Assembly (NCBI GenBank): GCA_018398805.1
Contig: JAGFBZ010000942.1
Span: 744,001-808,000 of the forward strand
Direction: 5' to 3'
Origin: Hirundichthys speculiger
Taxonomy: Eukaryota > Chordata > Actinopteri > Beloniformes > Exocoetidae
DNA: 64,000 nt
How positions within the stretch are numbered: position 1 is the first letter of the stretch; the number at the start of each line of letters is the position of its first letter. The translations under genes were made by a program, and so were the position numbers. The notes under the pieces were generated by a model. That model was given only the letters and a program-made list of their open reading frames with translations. It searched no databases and was not told the origin of the DNA. Shown here piece by piece: positions 33,975 through 46,416 of this stretch.

Positions 33975-34690
33975 CCTTATCATGGTGGTGGGGTTTGTAT
34001 GCCCAAATGATAGAGCTGAAGGAGTCCTGTCGAGCTTGGTTTGCTTGTTGGACCCTGGAATCAGGTGACATCTACCTGCAAGCCAAGCAGACTGCAGCCT
34101 GGCCTGTTGCTGAGGCAAACCCAGGTGTGGGAGGAGTTCAGTGAAGCCTTGACCTGATTCTCCAAGAAGATTCTGGAAAACTGTCCAGTAAGTCACGCGT
34201 GGCAGTGCATTACAGACACTTCATACAGTGAGGGTAGCGTGCTGTCTATCTCAGCTAGAGATTTCTTTGGACAGTGGAAGGAGAGTCTTCAAAGATGTTC
34301 TCAATCCCACCAACAGATCGTCCACATGGGAAGCTGAGTCTGTGGACTCTGGGACTGGCTTTCCCATACCTGCAGCTGAGGATACAGAGGCAGTTAAAAA
34401 GCTCCATGGTGGCAGGGCTCCAAAGTGGACAAAGTTTGCCCTGAGTTCCTCAAGGGTGTTGTGGAGCTGCCTTGGTTGACACACTTTTGCAACACCACAT
34501 GACAACAGGGACAGTGCCTTGGGATTAGCAAAGTGGGGAGTTAGTTTGTCTTTTCAAGAAGAGGGATTAGCAAATTTAATTCAACTGTCGGAAATCACAC
34601 TCCTCAGCCTCCCTGGTAAGGTCTATGAGTGTTGGAGGAAAGAGTCCAGTCAATAGTCAAACAATGTGGGCTGTGGAACACTGGACCAGC
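33975..34690 (+). pseudogene. LINE ORF2 relic (linker to reverse transcriptase)
   Basis: Across several frames the codons give CRAWFACWTLESGDIYLQAK, VAEANPGVG, VEGESSKMFSIPPTDRP, EAVKKLHGGRAP, SGTVPWD and LVCLFKKRD, then SASLVRSMSV. These fit, in order, a LINE family abundant in fish: R.AWLACGTPEA linker, 'LNPTDPPS', 'A..KLHGGKAPG', 'SGTVPLDWQTGVVVPLFKKGD' and 'TLLSLPGKVYS'. The catalytic palm is absent; a Tc1/mariner relic takes over at about 34690. Confidence 0.7.
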
Positions 34691-35200
34691 ATGTTCCAGT
34701 CATAGACAGCCTTCAGCATTATTGGCAAAACTCAGGTGATGGAATTATGATCTAGGGAGTTTCCAAATCATGGATCCAAAATTTTACTGCCAAGATCTCT
34801 GAACCACTTTATTACTTTTGCCTAGTGACATGGTTCTTCATCAAGGTAGAAAATGCACAGTCCATCACAAATTGCTCCTGTATTGTTGGGAGATGATTTG
34901 GATAGAATTGAAAGTAAAAACCAACTTCCTTAGATGGGAAGAAACCACAAACATGAATATTCTTGGAATGATTTACTGTTAACATGATGCAGGACTCATG
35001 GTAGGGCTCACCTTTTCAATTGCTTTTCCAAATTTCCCAAACAGCTGTTAGTCATAGAAAATAACTTGTCTCTTCCACAGTATTTATAACCTTGTTCTGG
35101 ATATTTTTTCTTGGGGAGAAGTGGCTTCTTTGCCACCCTTCCTGACAAGTTTCCAGTTTGTACAAGCAGACCAGTAGTCTTCCTCATACACCATAATTAG
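34690..35200 (-). pseudogene. Tc1/mariner transposase relic
   Basis: Minus-strand codons give GRVAKKPLLPKKK, then LDEEPCH-AKVIKWFRDLGSK, then FGNSLDHNSI. They correspond to 'aarKPLLskkn', 'D.aPCH.Ak.vk.wf' (second catalytic Asp region) and 'PGNSPDLNPIE' (third acidic residue region, with the Glu lost). Multiple stops. Confidence 0.65.
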
Positions 35201-35369
35201 TTATGAACCCACAGGGTTCTGAATTTGGGCCATTATTTTTCACTCAATATATGTTTCCATTAGGTGATATTACTAGGTAGAAAGGCAGAAAGCTAAGATA
35301 CTGTGCATATTATACCATGTCAGTCCATAAAGTCAAATGAGACCTGTAAACTAGCTGGACTACAAACAT

Positions 35370-35535
35370 GTCTTACTGACAAAGGTCTGGATGAATAATA
35401 ACTTCCTGTTATAAAACTCAGATATGACTGAGGCTGTAGCCTTTGGGCATCCGCACTTCAGAAACAGACTAGTCACTGACTCTGGGTGGTCTTACTTCTG
35501 CATCAAGTATATCTATGAGGTGTAAGATCCCCCAG
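35370..35535 (+). pseudogene. L2/Rex-like LINE reverse-transcriptase scrap
   Basis: Across two frames the reading is CLTDK then VWMNNNFL, NSDMTEAVAFGH, matching the 'i..WM..N.L.LN..KTE.i.fG' block after the palm. It ends where the leader of the next LTR element begins. Confidence 0.5.
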
Positions 35536-35807
35536 TTCTGGTTCAGTCTCTGACTAGCAGAGTCTATCACCGGGACCAGCTCTCCATCCTACGGGTAAGA
35601 AGTTGCGGTCTAGGAGAGGTTCCTCACTAGATTTCCTCAACTTATTTAAGCTGGTGTCGAGGAGATACGCCTAGCTCTCACTGCCTACTTCCAAACGTAT
35701 GTCCCGCTCACTCCAATAACTGTCCTCAGAGGAATAGCCGGGTGGCTCGAAGTCCAGCTATCGGTCACGTCTGTTAACGGCAGCTCTCCTCTCATGATCT
35801 GGGCTCT

Positions 35808-37525
35808 TGTTACAGGCTAGGAAAACTTTAGTGGCTTGGACAGCAAGCCTCAGGGACAATTTGACAATATTGTGACTAGAATAACCCATAAGAACCTGTG
35901 TGTTAGTGCAGAGGCATAAACAAGTCTTCAAAATTCTGAATACAGATGTAATGTCCACAACAACGTCTTATGATAGTTTTTATATTTATTAAAGCAGATT
36001 AGCAAGGTTAAGCAACAGCATTGATTGGTTAAACAATTCTAATTCTAAAAAGGCAAATTAAAGCTGTGGCTTACTGATCAGTTCCTCTGGTTGGTTCAAG
36101 GACAGGCTGAGTGACACATGTGGCCATCATGCGTTTTCAAGGCCGCTGGGCAGGGAGGGAGAGAGAGAGCTCAAACGATGAGGCCTGCAGGTATGCTGAT
36201 TCGGCCCCTCCTCCTTGCTAGCGGTGAGCTAGGCTAACCAAAAAGGCTCCAATTATTCCTTCAAGAATTGGGAAAAATTCGTGATCCTTTTCCAAGCGTC
36301 TTTCTGTCTTCTTTTCTTGAAGTAATTCCTTCCAGTTAATCCTCCAGATGGGGGTTGCTCGTCCAGGTCCCAGCTAGTCCTTCTTCATCTGAAATCGCTC
36401 CAGGAATCCACCCTGAGTCCCTCTGCCTTCTCTTTTTATGCGCTCTCTCTCTCTCTCCTTCTCTCATCCAGCTTGCCCCAGCCCTAAACACTCTTGATTG
36501 GTTCTCTCACCTTTGCATATGCATACATAATTTCCCTCAAACTCACACAACACTTCTGATTGGTTATTCACATATACAGGGGCGTGCATAATTTTACATA
36601 ATCCGTCCTTTACCTCATGCATAACTCACATCCCACAATGACTTCATATGTTTACAGATTTGGCAGGGGCGTTCACATTAATCATCATGACATCATGGCT
36701 ATCACCAGTCCAAGGCCACCTTGTTTACTTGGCTATACAGCCCGTTAAGCTAAAGCTTATCAGCTAACGCTAACCCTTTTTCTAACGATCTACTTATCAA
36801 TGTATGTTCCAACGTTACATTAACTGATTGATTCATTGGTTCGTGTTTAATAACAGAATTCAGTAAATGATCTGCCGTCTGCAGCCCTCCACTCTGCCAC
36901 TTCGCCAAGGCCACTTCTGAGCTGAGCGGATGACATCTCCATTTGACCCAGACACCTGGCCCCAGTGTTGTGTATGGCGAAGTAACTTATGTTTACACTT
37001 ACGCCCTCTCTCCTGCTTCTGTTATGACTCCGTAGCTCTGCCTGCAGAGTTGTTTGGGATAACCAGTTAATCAACAAGTAGCCTAATTTATCAAAACCTT
37101 AATTCATAATTCGTTCAATTTATTTCCCCTCTATTTTAGCAGTATCCTCATGGCTAATTATTCATTTCTTTGGGACTTTTACCTTATAAACCCCATATAA
37201 TATTTATTCAGTTTTCATCCACCTCTGCTCCTGTTTTGATAAACATATCGGTTGTTTTACATTACATCACCCGCTACTGCATGATCTCTTCTCCTGTTTT
37301 GATAAACATAGCCGTTGTTTTTATTCCCCTGGGTACACAGTGACCTCCGGTCGCTTACCTCAGCTCACAGTTAATTACGACACAGAGCCAACATGGATCT
37401 ATCCCCCCTTATTTCTGATCATTAATTATTGAATCACACATGTCATTGCTTATAGATTGATTCCAAATCACATTAATTACCACTTTTTCTGTTACTCCAC
37501 TCCGGCCCATGTACCTCCTGTCACA
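35808..37525 (-). mobile_element. Probable long LTR of a retroelement, minus strand
   Basis: Read on the minus strand, the segment opens TGTGACAG (37525) and closes CTGTAACA (35808), near-perfect short inverted ends of TG...CA form. It holds a TATA-like CATAAAAAG (36432-36440) and an AATAAA signal (35985-35990) in LTR order, giving a long transcript-to-poly(A) span of about 450 bases. Leader-like sequence continues to about 35536. A 1.7-kb LTR is long. No gag, pol or env was recognised, so class is unresolved. A CT-rich tract and two copies of CTCCTGTTTTGATAAACATA (37228, 37291) lie inside. Confidence 0.45.
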
Positions 37526-37954
37526 TCAGTCTCTCCTTTAACACTTCAACACACAGAGTTAATAGTGATTATTGATTAGAAGCTGAGCTGATTCCAACGA
37601 TCTCTCAGGGTCATTTGACAGAGGAATCCTGAAAATATTTTTGACCAGGATTTGCCTTTTAAATGACACATAAAGCAAGTTTGTAAATTTGCGCTCTTTC
37701 ACATTTGTGTGAAAAGCTGTTGAAAACGATATGTAGCATGTTAGATATATTGCATACAACTGTTTTCAAATTTCTTTTCACGTCATTGAAATGCACTCTC
37801 CAAGCACTTCATCAGGATTATGTTTATTCATGCAGTTATCCCACAATGTAGCGGTTATTTAGTGCATTTAATCATTCATAAACAGGTGAGGGGCTTCAGT
37901 TCACATGCAACACCACAATCGGGGGTGGAAATGACCTTGGTGCCTTTGAGCATG

Positions 37955-38400
37955 ACATGATTGTTGGAGCCAGATGGGCTGGTTTGAGTAATTCTGAACC
38001 ACCGGGTCCCCTGAGATTTTCTGCAACAACAGTTTATTCACACCAGTTGGGAAGAAAAAAGTTCAGTGAGCTGGAACATTTGTTGAGGAGAGGGGGCAGA
38101 GGAAAATGTCCAGATTGGTTCAAGCTGACAGAAAGGCTAGGCTGAGTTAGACCACTGCTGTTTCAAAGTGTGCTGAGGGGAAAAAAAAGCAAAAAAACAT
38201 CTCAAAATGAGGAAGTCAAACTTTGTCAACAACACCAACCATACTTTTCAGCCAAAGCTGAATTCTGAATGGGCAAAACCTCTCAAAACTGAGGATGTAA
38301 ATACAGATCAGCTGAACGCCTTTGGGATGAAGTTGTGTGGGGCATCTGCAACATGAATGTGCAGCTGGGAGATCTGAAGTTGCCATGATGGTGATGCTTT
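37955..38400 (+). pseudogene. Tc1-like transposase relic (third subfamily)
   Basis: The frame reads HDMIVGARWAGLSNSE, FSATTVYSHQLGRKKFSELE, RRGGRGKCPDWFKLTERLG, matching the helix-turn-helix domain 'HDMIVGARRAGLSISETA..LGFS.TTV' and 'RGQRRM.RLVQADRKA' of a widespread fish Tc1 subfamily. After about 38150 the order breaks and only scraps remain; the catalytic triad is not visible. Confidence 0.65.
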
Positions 38401-38439
38401 CTTGACAAGTGCTAAAATTTGGCTGTCTAGATTTCTTTT

Positions 38440-38580
38440 CTTAGTTCTGCTTCTTAGTTCATGAATGAGATGTTTCACCTCTCCAGTAGCTTCTTCAGTT
38501 CTAAGGACTGGTGGGGAGTTTGAGGCTTATAAACTGTTGTTGTCACTGACCCTCCTGTGTGACATTATAAACTAAGTTAC
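38440..38580. repeat. Interspersed repeat, reverse copy of 28930-29100 family
   Basis: On the minus strand the order is TTTATAAGCCTCAAACTCCC, CACCAGTCCTTAG, then GGAGAGGTGAAACATCTC, parallel to the copy at 28980-29060. Confidence 0.5.
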
Positions 38581-38829
38581 TCACCTGGATCAAGATATCA
38601 AATGGCTGTAAAACAACTTGGGGAGTCAAGGCTGCTTATTAAGTATTGAATAGATGAAACCTGGCCACCTCTTGTATTTAATCTTGGTTTTTCCCTAAGT
38701 CTTAGCACAAGTGCCATAACAAAGATCACTGAATGTGTAAAAGAAATGTCCAAATAGGGTATTTCACTTGTTTTTTTTTTTTTTCATGCGCAGTGGCAAG
38801 AAAACCAAAATTATAAACAAAATTATAAT

Positions 38830-38898
38830 TTCTTGTGGCTAATCAGGAAAATTATGCAATTAATCGCGATTAAAAATTTGAATCGTTGCCCAGCCCTA
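38830..38898. mobile_element. Remnant of TAGGGCTGGGCAA MITE
   Basis: GCGATTAAAAATTTGAATCG then TTGCCCAGCCCTA is the terminal block seen intact at 50682-50926 and, with a change, at 59155-59464. Only one end survives. Confidence 0.7.
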
Positions 38899-40025
38899 CT
38901 TTTCATAGAACCAAGTACAAGTACCAAGTACATCGCTTCTCCACACAAAGTCCGAAAAACAAGCGGGAACTGAGAGTTGCCACGTTGATATAGTGTTGTA
39001 TAAAGGAACTGAGACTCAATTAAACTCGGTGGAGTCTTCAGTTTGAGAATTAAACTTCTGTTCACAGCGAGGTAATGAGTCCTGCCATTACAAACTGCTT
39101 TTTGAAACATTTTGGACATGGTTGTCAGAAATTGGGATTTGATGGTACTAAAAGTGTCCAACTGTACATCATTCACCCTGCTTCATTCTGTCTCTTAATA
39201 AAATATTCACGACATTCATGTCACTTTTAGAGTAGAAGTCAACCTGGTGCGTTCGAGTTGTGCTCCTTTTCGAGGCTGATGTCAAAGTGAGTGTGACAGT
39301 CAGCCGGCAGACTTGGAGCACACAGATACATCAAAATCAGAAGCTTGTCGTGGAAAAACAGCCAACTTAAAACTGTCAGTGTGGCTGACAGAAAGCGATT
39401 CCTCATTTGACTGGGTGGATGGTAACACCGGGAGTCTCTGCTGGCAAAATACCGTATAAGAGCTGATAAATTCATGGGGTGTACTTTTTCACTGCCTTGC
39501 CTCATTTCAGATCCTGTCTGAGATGTAAAAAAAGAAAAAAAAGTATTTGAGAAAAAGGGAGGAAGTAACTAATTTAAATTAGGCTTTGGGGTATTATTTA
39601 AATTGCAGACACTATACTGCATAATAAATAGTAACAAAGCAGCTTGTTGATAATGTGAGCCATTCTGAGTTTTATTATGGGAGCATAAACAAGACGGGGA
39701 AAAAAAAGACTTTAAGAACATACGTCTCCTGTGTGAAGAATGATGAACACTGGTTGAGGTTTTGTTTTCTGTTCTGTTGAGTATCATCAGAAACTGGCTT
39801 AGGTGTCAAAATCATTTATGATAAATAGCTCTTGATCTCCTGTACAGCATTTGCACATTTTATAATTTGGGCAAGACTTGTTACCCTGAAAGTCATAAAC
39901 AACATCTGATGATACGCTTTGTGTGCGGGGTCCATCTAAAGACATCACGTTTGCCCGACTCTAATCAACGAATTCTTCATGTTGAAGCTTAACCAAAGAT
40001 GTTGTGAGAGTGAAAGTTAACAGCA
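38899..40025. other. No gene seen
   Basis: Low-copy AT-rich DNA with short frames; no element ends recognised. Confidence 0.5.
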
Positions 40026-40033
40026 TAGAAAAC

Positions 40034-41332
40034 TAGGGGTGCACGATAATTATCGACCCGATAACTATTGGGCTGATAATTATCGGGCAGATAACAGGAA
40101 ATTTTGATGTCATCCCGATAAGTCCGATATCATGACGAATAGCCCCGATAACATATATATCTTTGTCAACACAGCAGTGCCTCGCTCCCTTTGAGCCTTG
40201 AATAATTGGAAGTGAATGTTATGTTCAAGTGACATCGGCATAATCAGAAAAATGATTTCTCAGTAAGGAAAATCAATAATACCCCCTCATGCCAGAAAAC
40301 AACTCGTTAACTCGGTCATAATTTTGGTAGTTGCTGACTTTAATTGATATTTGCAGTATTTTCCCACAAGTTACACATACAAAATAGAAAAAATAGATAA
40401 GGCCTAAAGAATGACGAGCAAACGAGGGAACGGAGGAATTTACGTTACACATTGAAAGCAGCATTGCGCCACAGTGCGCTGAAAAAATAAAAAAAATATG
40501 GGGGCGGTCGTATGGAACTTCATTAAAGTTTCAGAAGAAGATAGTTCGCTGGTTATTTGTGACAAATGCTCCAAGCGAAGGAGCGAAAAATAGCAAAAGC
40601 TTTAAAGCGTCAAACCTGATCAGCCACCTAAAACACAACCATCGCTTCCATGGAGTTTTGAAATCGCGCTAACGTGATCTAACGTGAGCTAATGTGAGCT
40701 AACGTGAGCTAACGTGAGCAAGCCAGGAGCAAAGTCTCCTCTCCCCTCCCATCTCTTCTCCTCGCCATCATCTTTCTCATCTAAAGCTTCCATGAGATTA
40801 AAAAAAACCCCAAAACTACTGAACCTCATTTACTTTAATTAAAGGGATTAATCTAAATGGAACCATAAGCCAAAATCCTTTACACCTAATTTCTTTGTTA
40901 CCATGGAGTGCACTTTTACAGTTTATTTACACAGACAAGTCTAACTTGTGTCAGTACATTATGCACTGTGCATTATTTTTTATTTTCATTGAGGAAGGCA
41001 TTTTTTCAGTTAGTAATTCTGATGCCTGTATTTCTATCAGTTCAAGGAGCCTTTATTTTTTTATATCAGTCAGTAATGAACCTTATTTAAGTTAATGTGA
41101 GATATCAAATTTGTTTGATAGCTTTACGAAAATGTTTGAGAGGTTTGCCAATAGTTTTTCAGTGGAAAAAAAAAAAATATCTGTTCATTTAAAGAGTCAA
41201 AACTGTTTTTGGTTTTGTTCATATTGATGTAATGATCTTAGGAATATGTGTGTGTTATCGGTTATCGGTATCGGCCTTTAGGAGCTGAAAGTTATCGGTA
41301 TTGTTTTAAATAACAGTTATTGTGCATCCCTA
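40034..41332 (+). mobile_element. hAT-type element, both ends present
   Basis: Ends are TAGGGGTGCACGATAA and TTATTGTGCATCCCTA; flanks TAGAAAAC and AAGAAAAT agree at 6 of 8. The body begins with GATAATTATCG words, carries a BED-finger reading at about 40498-40660, then direct repeats of AACGTGAGCT (40668-40720), and ends with TATCGGTATCGG. It is 1299 bp, too short for a full transposase. The copy at 1-673 is its inverted relative. Confidence 0.87.
40498..40665 (+). pseudogene. BED zinc-finger remnant of hAT transposase
   Basis: From ATG 40498 the codons read MGAVVWNFIKVSEEDSSLVI then CDKCSK, the first half of a BED finger with the C-x2-C pair. After a frame change come NSKSFKASNLISHLKHNH, the H-x4-H half. 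Nothing of the catalytic domain remains. Confidence 0.72.
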
Positions 41333-41340
41333 AAGAAAAT

Positions 41341-42620
41341 ACTCAGGACAGAATTAACTCTGAACTGTCCTCACATATGATGTACAATTTCATGTATGGA
41401 CGTCCAAAGGTGCCAGCACTATTCATTGTAAAACAGGAAGTGGATGGTTTTGTAGCACGCGAATGAAATAAATTCATGACAATCTTTACTTTTGGAGCTG
41501 AAAATTACTCCATAGGTCACTTTCACAAATCTCCCACAACAAGTCATTATTCTTTTGTGTAAACCACCTCAGTGAGGACTTTGCGGTTCATCTTTTAGAG
41601 TTTCCGATGATGATAACCTGTGGCCACCAGAGTGCGACACTCAGACCTGAGTTAGAACAACATCAGTCCTGAGATGAGGAATTCTGAAGTTTGTGTTATG
41701 AGCACCAATACCAGAATATCTGTGCCAATACCAGAATATCCTAATAACAAGGGTCTTTTTAATAGAGCAGTAAACCCACAATGGCAGACAATGTCAGAAC
41801 ATCATCTGCTTTAGGACTATGGAAGACGTCTACAGTTGTCTTTTTAAATCTCATCTAATATTAATATGTGTCAACCACCTACAGCAGCAGAGATGTGGTC
41901 ACATCTCCAAATACTCTGGTCAACAGTCAGGCAATCAGTGCATCCTTCACGGTGTTCTAAAAAAACACTCAAAGAATATATCCACACCTAGAGGACAGCA
42001 GGAAACAGTTGGAGACAGTGATAACACATGGCTACATCATCTTCCATGATGGCTGCAAGTGAGCACTAATTGTTGCCTCATTCTTTTTCAAAGTAAAGTC
42101 AGCATTTTATCTTGCATCACCTTCTTCATGGAGACCCACTGCACAACCAAGCGCCTCTGACAGTCTAAGCGGGGGGTATCTGTGCGCAGCGCTCCAGCCA
42201 ATAGTACTCATTAAGTCTACAGAGTATTCATAAAGACGAGAGGGGTCTGAGAAAAACAGAATGAATGAGAGTGGCGGATGTTTGATCAAAGTCAGACAAC
42301 ACTATACTACAGGGAGATCATCATCACGGAGGGGGGTTGGGGGGCTGGTGGATTTGAGAAAGAGAGGATCAGGGAATACACACAGGCAATATGAAAAAAA
42401 GAAGGAAAGAATGGAAGGAGAGCGAGGAAGAGGAACAAGAATGGAAAAAAAGAGAGTTAGTTAAAGAGAAAAAGAGTGGGGTGGGCTTTTGATCATCTGC
42501 AACAATACCCATCTGTGCACGTTGGGATATCGTTGCATCACTTTTGCTTCATAAAAGAGTGAGTAAAAGAGATGAACTTAATACAAACTGCAAATATTCT
42601 CCAGTTAGATCTGTGTAAGT

Positions 42621-42654
<34 letters not shown>

Positions 42655-42835
42655 GAGAGACAAGCTTCTGCAGCTATCCCCATCAGGACTTTGGATTTAC
42701 TTCCATTCATCCTTAGAAGCCGCTCTCAAACCATAGGCCTAACCAGTTCATGCCCAGTATAACCAACCACACGATGTTTCACACATTAACCTCATATCCA
42801 TAACCAAAACCCAAGAAAATCGGGGACCCTTCAAT
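41341..42835. other. No gene seen
   Basis: Low-copy DNA with a short duplicated phrase CAATACCAGAATATC at 41705-41740, a purine-rich tract at 42400-42480, and the CA repeat listed separately. Confidence 0.5.
42621..42649. repeat. CA microsatellite, about 29 bp
   Basis: Uninterrupted CA dinucleotides followed by GA-rich sequence. Confidence 0.95.
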
Positions 42836-42837
42836 GG

Positions 42838-43474
42838 CCACGGTTACATGATGTTTTTTGATTCGGAATTAATTATTCCGAATTAAATAATTCAGAATTA
42901 AACTATTATCCTTCGAGTTTACATGGAAATAGTAATTCCGAAATAAGGTTTACATGGAAAACACGTTTGATCGGCTTTATCCAATTCTGCTTAAGGTCTG
43001 GGAGTTGGGAAGGGTTCTGATTGGATGGGGGGGCAGACGTCTTTACGTATTTACGTCTACCGGAAGAAAACAAACTTACTCGATTAGCAACAACAAGCTA
43101 TTTATTAAATAAACTGTCTCTGCTCTTGACCACCGTTTACAGCGTGCTGCCATCTTGATACCTTGTTTCGAAAACAAGCCAGCGCGGAATATAAGCGTCA
43201 TCTCGACAGACGGGCAAGAGAACGGGCATGCGCAGAAAGACGGGAATTAATTTAAAGTGGAATGAGTGTATACATGACTGCGGAATTATTCTATGCGGAA
43301 TTAAAGAGTAGTATCAGAATAAACTAGCCACTTACTTCAGAATTAAGTTTAATTCGGAATTAACATTTTCATTCGGAATTAGGTGTTTACATGATAATTT
43401 TGAATCATTTTAAATTGGATTTAATTTTAATTCTGAATTAAAGAGGAATTAAACTTCCCATGTAAACTGATTGC
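42838..43474. mobile_element. MITE with GTTACATG / CATGTAAAC ends
   Basis: Ends CACGGTTACATG and CATGTAAACTG. The body is filled with ATTCGGAATTA and GAATTAAT words on both strands that form many inverted repeats, plus the phrase TTTACATGGAAA. Known from fish genomes as a MITE type; I cannot assign the superfamily, and the target duplication is unclear. Confidence 0.55.
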
Positions 43475-44639
43475 TGATTACTACAAGATCAGTGATTACT
43501 TCAGTCAAAACTGTGCAGGTTACATCATGCTGGTCAGCACTGCTCCTCTGATTCCTAACCATTCCTACGGTCCTCTGACTTCCTCTATAATGGTGCTGAA
43601 AATCAAATCAATTAAAACTACTTCAACAGAAGGGATCTCTCTCTCTCCTTCTCTTTTTCCATACAGGTAATCCATCAGTCACACACTCACAGACGGGCAG
43701 AAAACCTACGGGGGAAATGGAGAATAAAATTAGAGGGAAGAATGAATTAAAACAAGGCAGCACTGAGATGAGACGATGACAAACCTCTTAACAGCAAGTA
43801 AGTGAAAAAAAGCTTCTATTTATCCACATATATTATATTAATGTGATTAACACTCCCTCTGATTCATCCCCGTTAACACCTAATGACTGAGATCATGTGA
43901 CCCAACGCAAGCAAGACTCTTCACGCTTTTCTCTCAACTGTGGATGGTTTTTGTTCGATGACTGACATTTATTTGACAGTTAATGCGGTAACCGGTACAT
44001 GACTAAACCATGTATTCATTAAACCAACCGGACAGCGTCCTTGCCGACCGACCCAACCTGACCACTGATCACATGGAACATTTTAATCAATGTCTCAACT
44101 CTCAACTCTACAACTGGAAATTCTTCACGCTCAGGAAGAAGGGCTATTTATCTCACTTTGCATCACCCACTTTTCCTCTCACCGTGAAATCTTTACCCTC
44201 TGTCTTCGGAGGTCCTTTTTTTCATCGTGACCTTTCAGCCAGTTAATCTCAGGTCATTAGGCGGTCATTTGTCAACGCCCAGACTCAGATGAGTGTAGGG
44301 TCTCCGCTTGCTCCCCCGTCTTCAGGTTTTTCTCTCTTTTTTTCTCTTTTTGCCTCAGAGCTGCTCAGTCGGCAGTTCCCAAGGCCCAGCTCGTGCTTCT
44401 TCTCATCCTTTCCCTCTCGTTTTCCCCAAAGTACTGATGGACAGAGAACTACAAGCTACGCCTGGAGGAAGGCCGTGAGGCAGGAGAGAGCCAGAAATAT
44501 AGAGGGAAAGGAAAGATGGGTAAGCATTTAAAGACTAATGAAGAGAGCAGAGGGATGTGGAAAAGAGATTTTTAAAGAAAAAGGAAATTAGTTGAAGACT
44601 TTTGATTGTTCAAAGTATTTAGAAATTGAAACATAGTTA
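43475..44639. other. No gene seen
   Basis: Low-copy DNA; an A-rich stretch and a pyrimidine-rich stretch (44315-44430) only. Confidence 0.5.
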
Positions 44640-45198
44640 GAAAATTCATGCGGCAAAGTGCATGGTCTTTGAATCAGACATGTTTTATTGCCAATACAGC
44701 ATAAATACATTTTTACCATTCCATGAAAAATATTACCTTTGTTTGACTTTGATGGCAGCAACACGTCTCCAAACAGTTGGAACAGGGTAATGTTTACCAT
44801 TGTGTAGCATCCTCTCTTCTTTTAACATCTGTCTGTAAACATCTGGGAAGTGAGGAGACCAGATGCTGCAGTTTTAGGAGTGGGATGTTGTCCCGTTCTG
44901 GTCTGATCCAAGGTTATTATCGTTAACGAAAACAAACAAAATAATGAAAACTAGAATCAAAAAAAAACATTTTCGTTAACTGAAAAAAAAAAACAAAAAA
45001 CGAGTTTTTAAAAAAACGATAACTAACTGAAACTGTATTATGTGTTTATAAACGAACTAAAATTAACTATAATAATGTCAAGAATGTCCATTTTCGTGTT
45101 TGTAATTTTTTTTCCTCATAAACGTTTGAAATCTATTAACTTTGCTCCGCCGTACAACAACAACCACAAAAAAAAAAAAAAAAAAGTGATCAGCAGTG

Positions 45199-45387
45199 AT
45201 GGCTGCGGCAAAAGTTGGGAGAAAGCAGTACAGTCCTATTTGGGATTTCTTTGACTATGACTGTGTTAACGATAAAAATAAGTTCCTTGTTGTAGAAGCA
45301 GGTGATCCAATGTGTGGAATACTTCTGAAGGAGAAAAAAACCCACGAATCTGAAAGTCCATTTGAAAAGCTCGCACAAGAAGGCTAA
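45199..45387 (+). pseudogene. BED-finger start of the middle hAT transposase
   Basis: MAAAKVGRKQYSPIWDFFDY, then GDPMCGILLKEK: the 'SPIW.FF' opening of a BED finger with a degraded cysteine pair (first Cys of the pair is missing) and the histidine half lost. The frame ends at 45387 inside the minisatellite that follows. Confidence 0.6.
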
Positions 45388-45577
45388 CCAAGACTAGCTG
45401 GATAAGAGCTAGCCTAAGCTAGCCCCCTGGAAAGAAGGCTAACCAAGACTAGCTGGATAAGATAGCCTAGCTAGCCCCCGGAAAGAAGGATAACCAAGAC
45501 TAGCCCCCTAGCCCCTGGAAAGAAGGCTAACCAAGACTACCTGGATAAGCTAGCCTAAGCTAGCCCCCTGGAAAAAG
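45379..45577. repeat. Minisatellite, four units of 37-55 bp
   Basis: Units beginning GAAGGCTAACCAAGACTAGC start at 45379, 45434, 45485 and 45522; units 1 and 4 are 55 bp, the others have internal losses. AGCTAGCC words dominate. The inner hAT inserted 15 bases after the array. Confidence 0.9.
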
Positions 45578-46416
45578 AAGCTATAGCTGCAGTAGGCTTG
45601 GGCGGTATCCAAATTTTGATACCGTCAAACTTCCCTCACATTTTACCGGGGTATATGGTATTCTTGCGACTATTAAGGCGAACACACACCGCGGGCGGAC
45701 CCCGTGCGTCAAACAGCCGCCCCCATTATGTACCCCAGGCGCACCGCCGCGGGGTGGCGTTGCCGCTGTCCTAGTCACCTGTTTACTTTGCTGTGACTGC
45801 CTTGTGCCTTCCCGTTCGGAAATTGAATACCAAACACTATTACTGAATAATAACAACATAACATGCATATTATTAACAACTTATATTAATACAAAAATGC
45901 AGATTAGAAAAAAGTGCAAAATACACGGTTAAATTAAATTAAACATCCTGAACAGTCTTGCACACAAGAACGCACACAGATCACTTAAATTAACAGCATG
46001 AACACTTTAACAAGGAACAGCATCTTATAAAAAAGTGCAAAAAGGCCCATAACAGTCCAGTCTTCTTTCCAATATGTTTTTTTAACGAAAACCAACGCAA
46101 TTACACACACACACACACAACAAAAATAAATAAATAGAAAATATACACACACACACACAGTACGAATGGGAACGACGGGAAGGAAATCTATTTAAAATTT
46201 TTTGCGAGGAAAACCAGCATGTTTACTTTTTCTGGCTTTAACAGGGCACGTTGTGGACCAACTACTTTACCTGCGGTGCTGAAAACTCACTCTGATGCTG
46301 AGCTTGTGGCAGAGACGCACAGGTACTTTAGGGCCAGTCGCGACATCTGGGGAAAACGACTGGCGGCATGTTTCCACCAGAGAAATGGGTCACCTGTGGC
46401 TGACAGTTTTTTCTCG

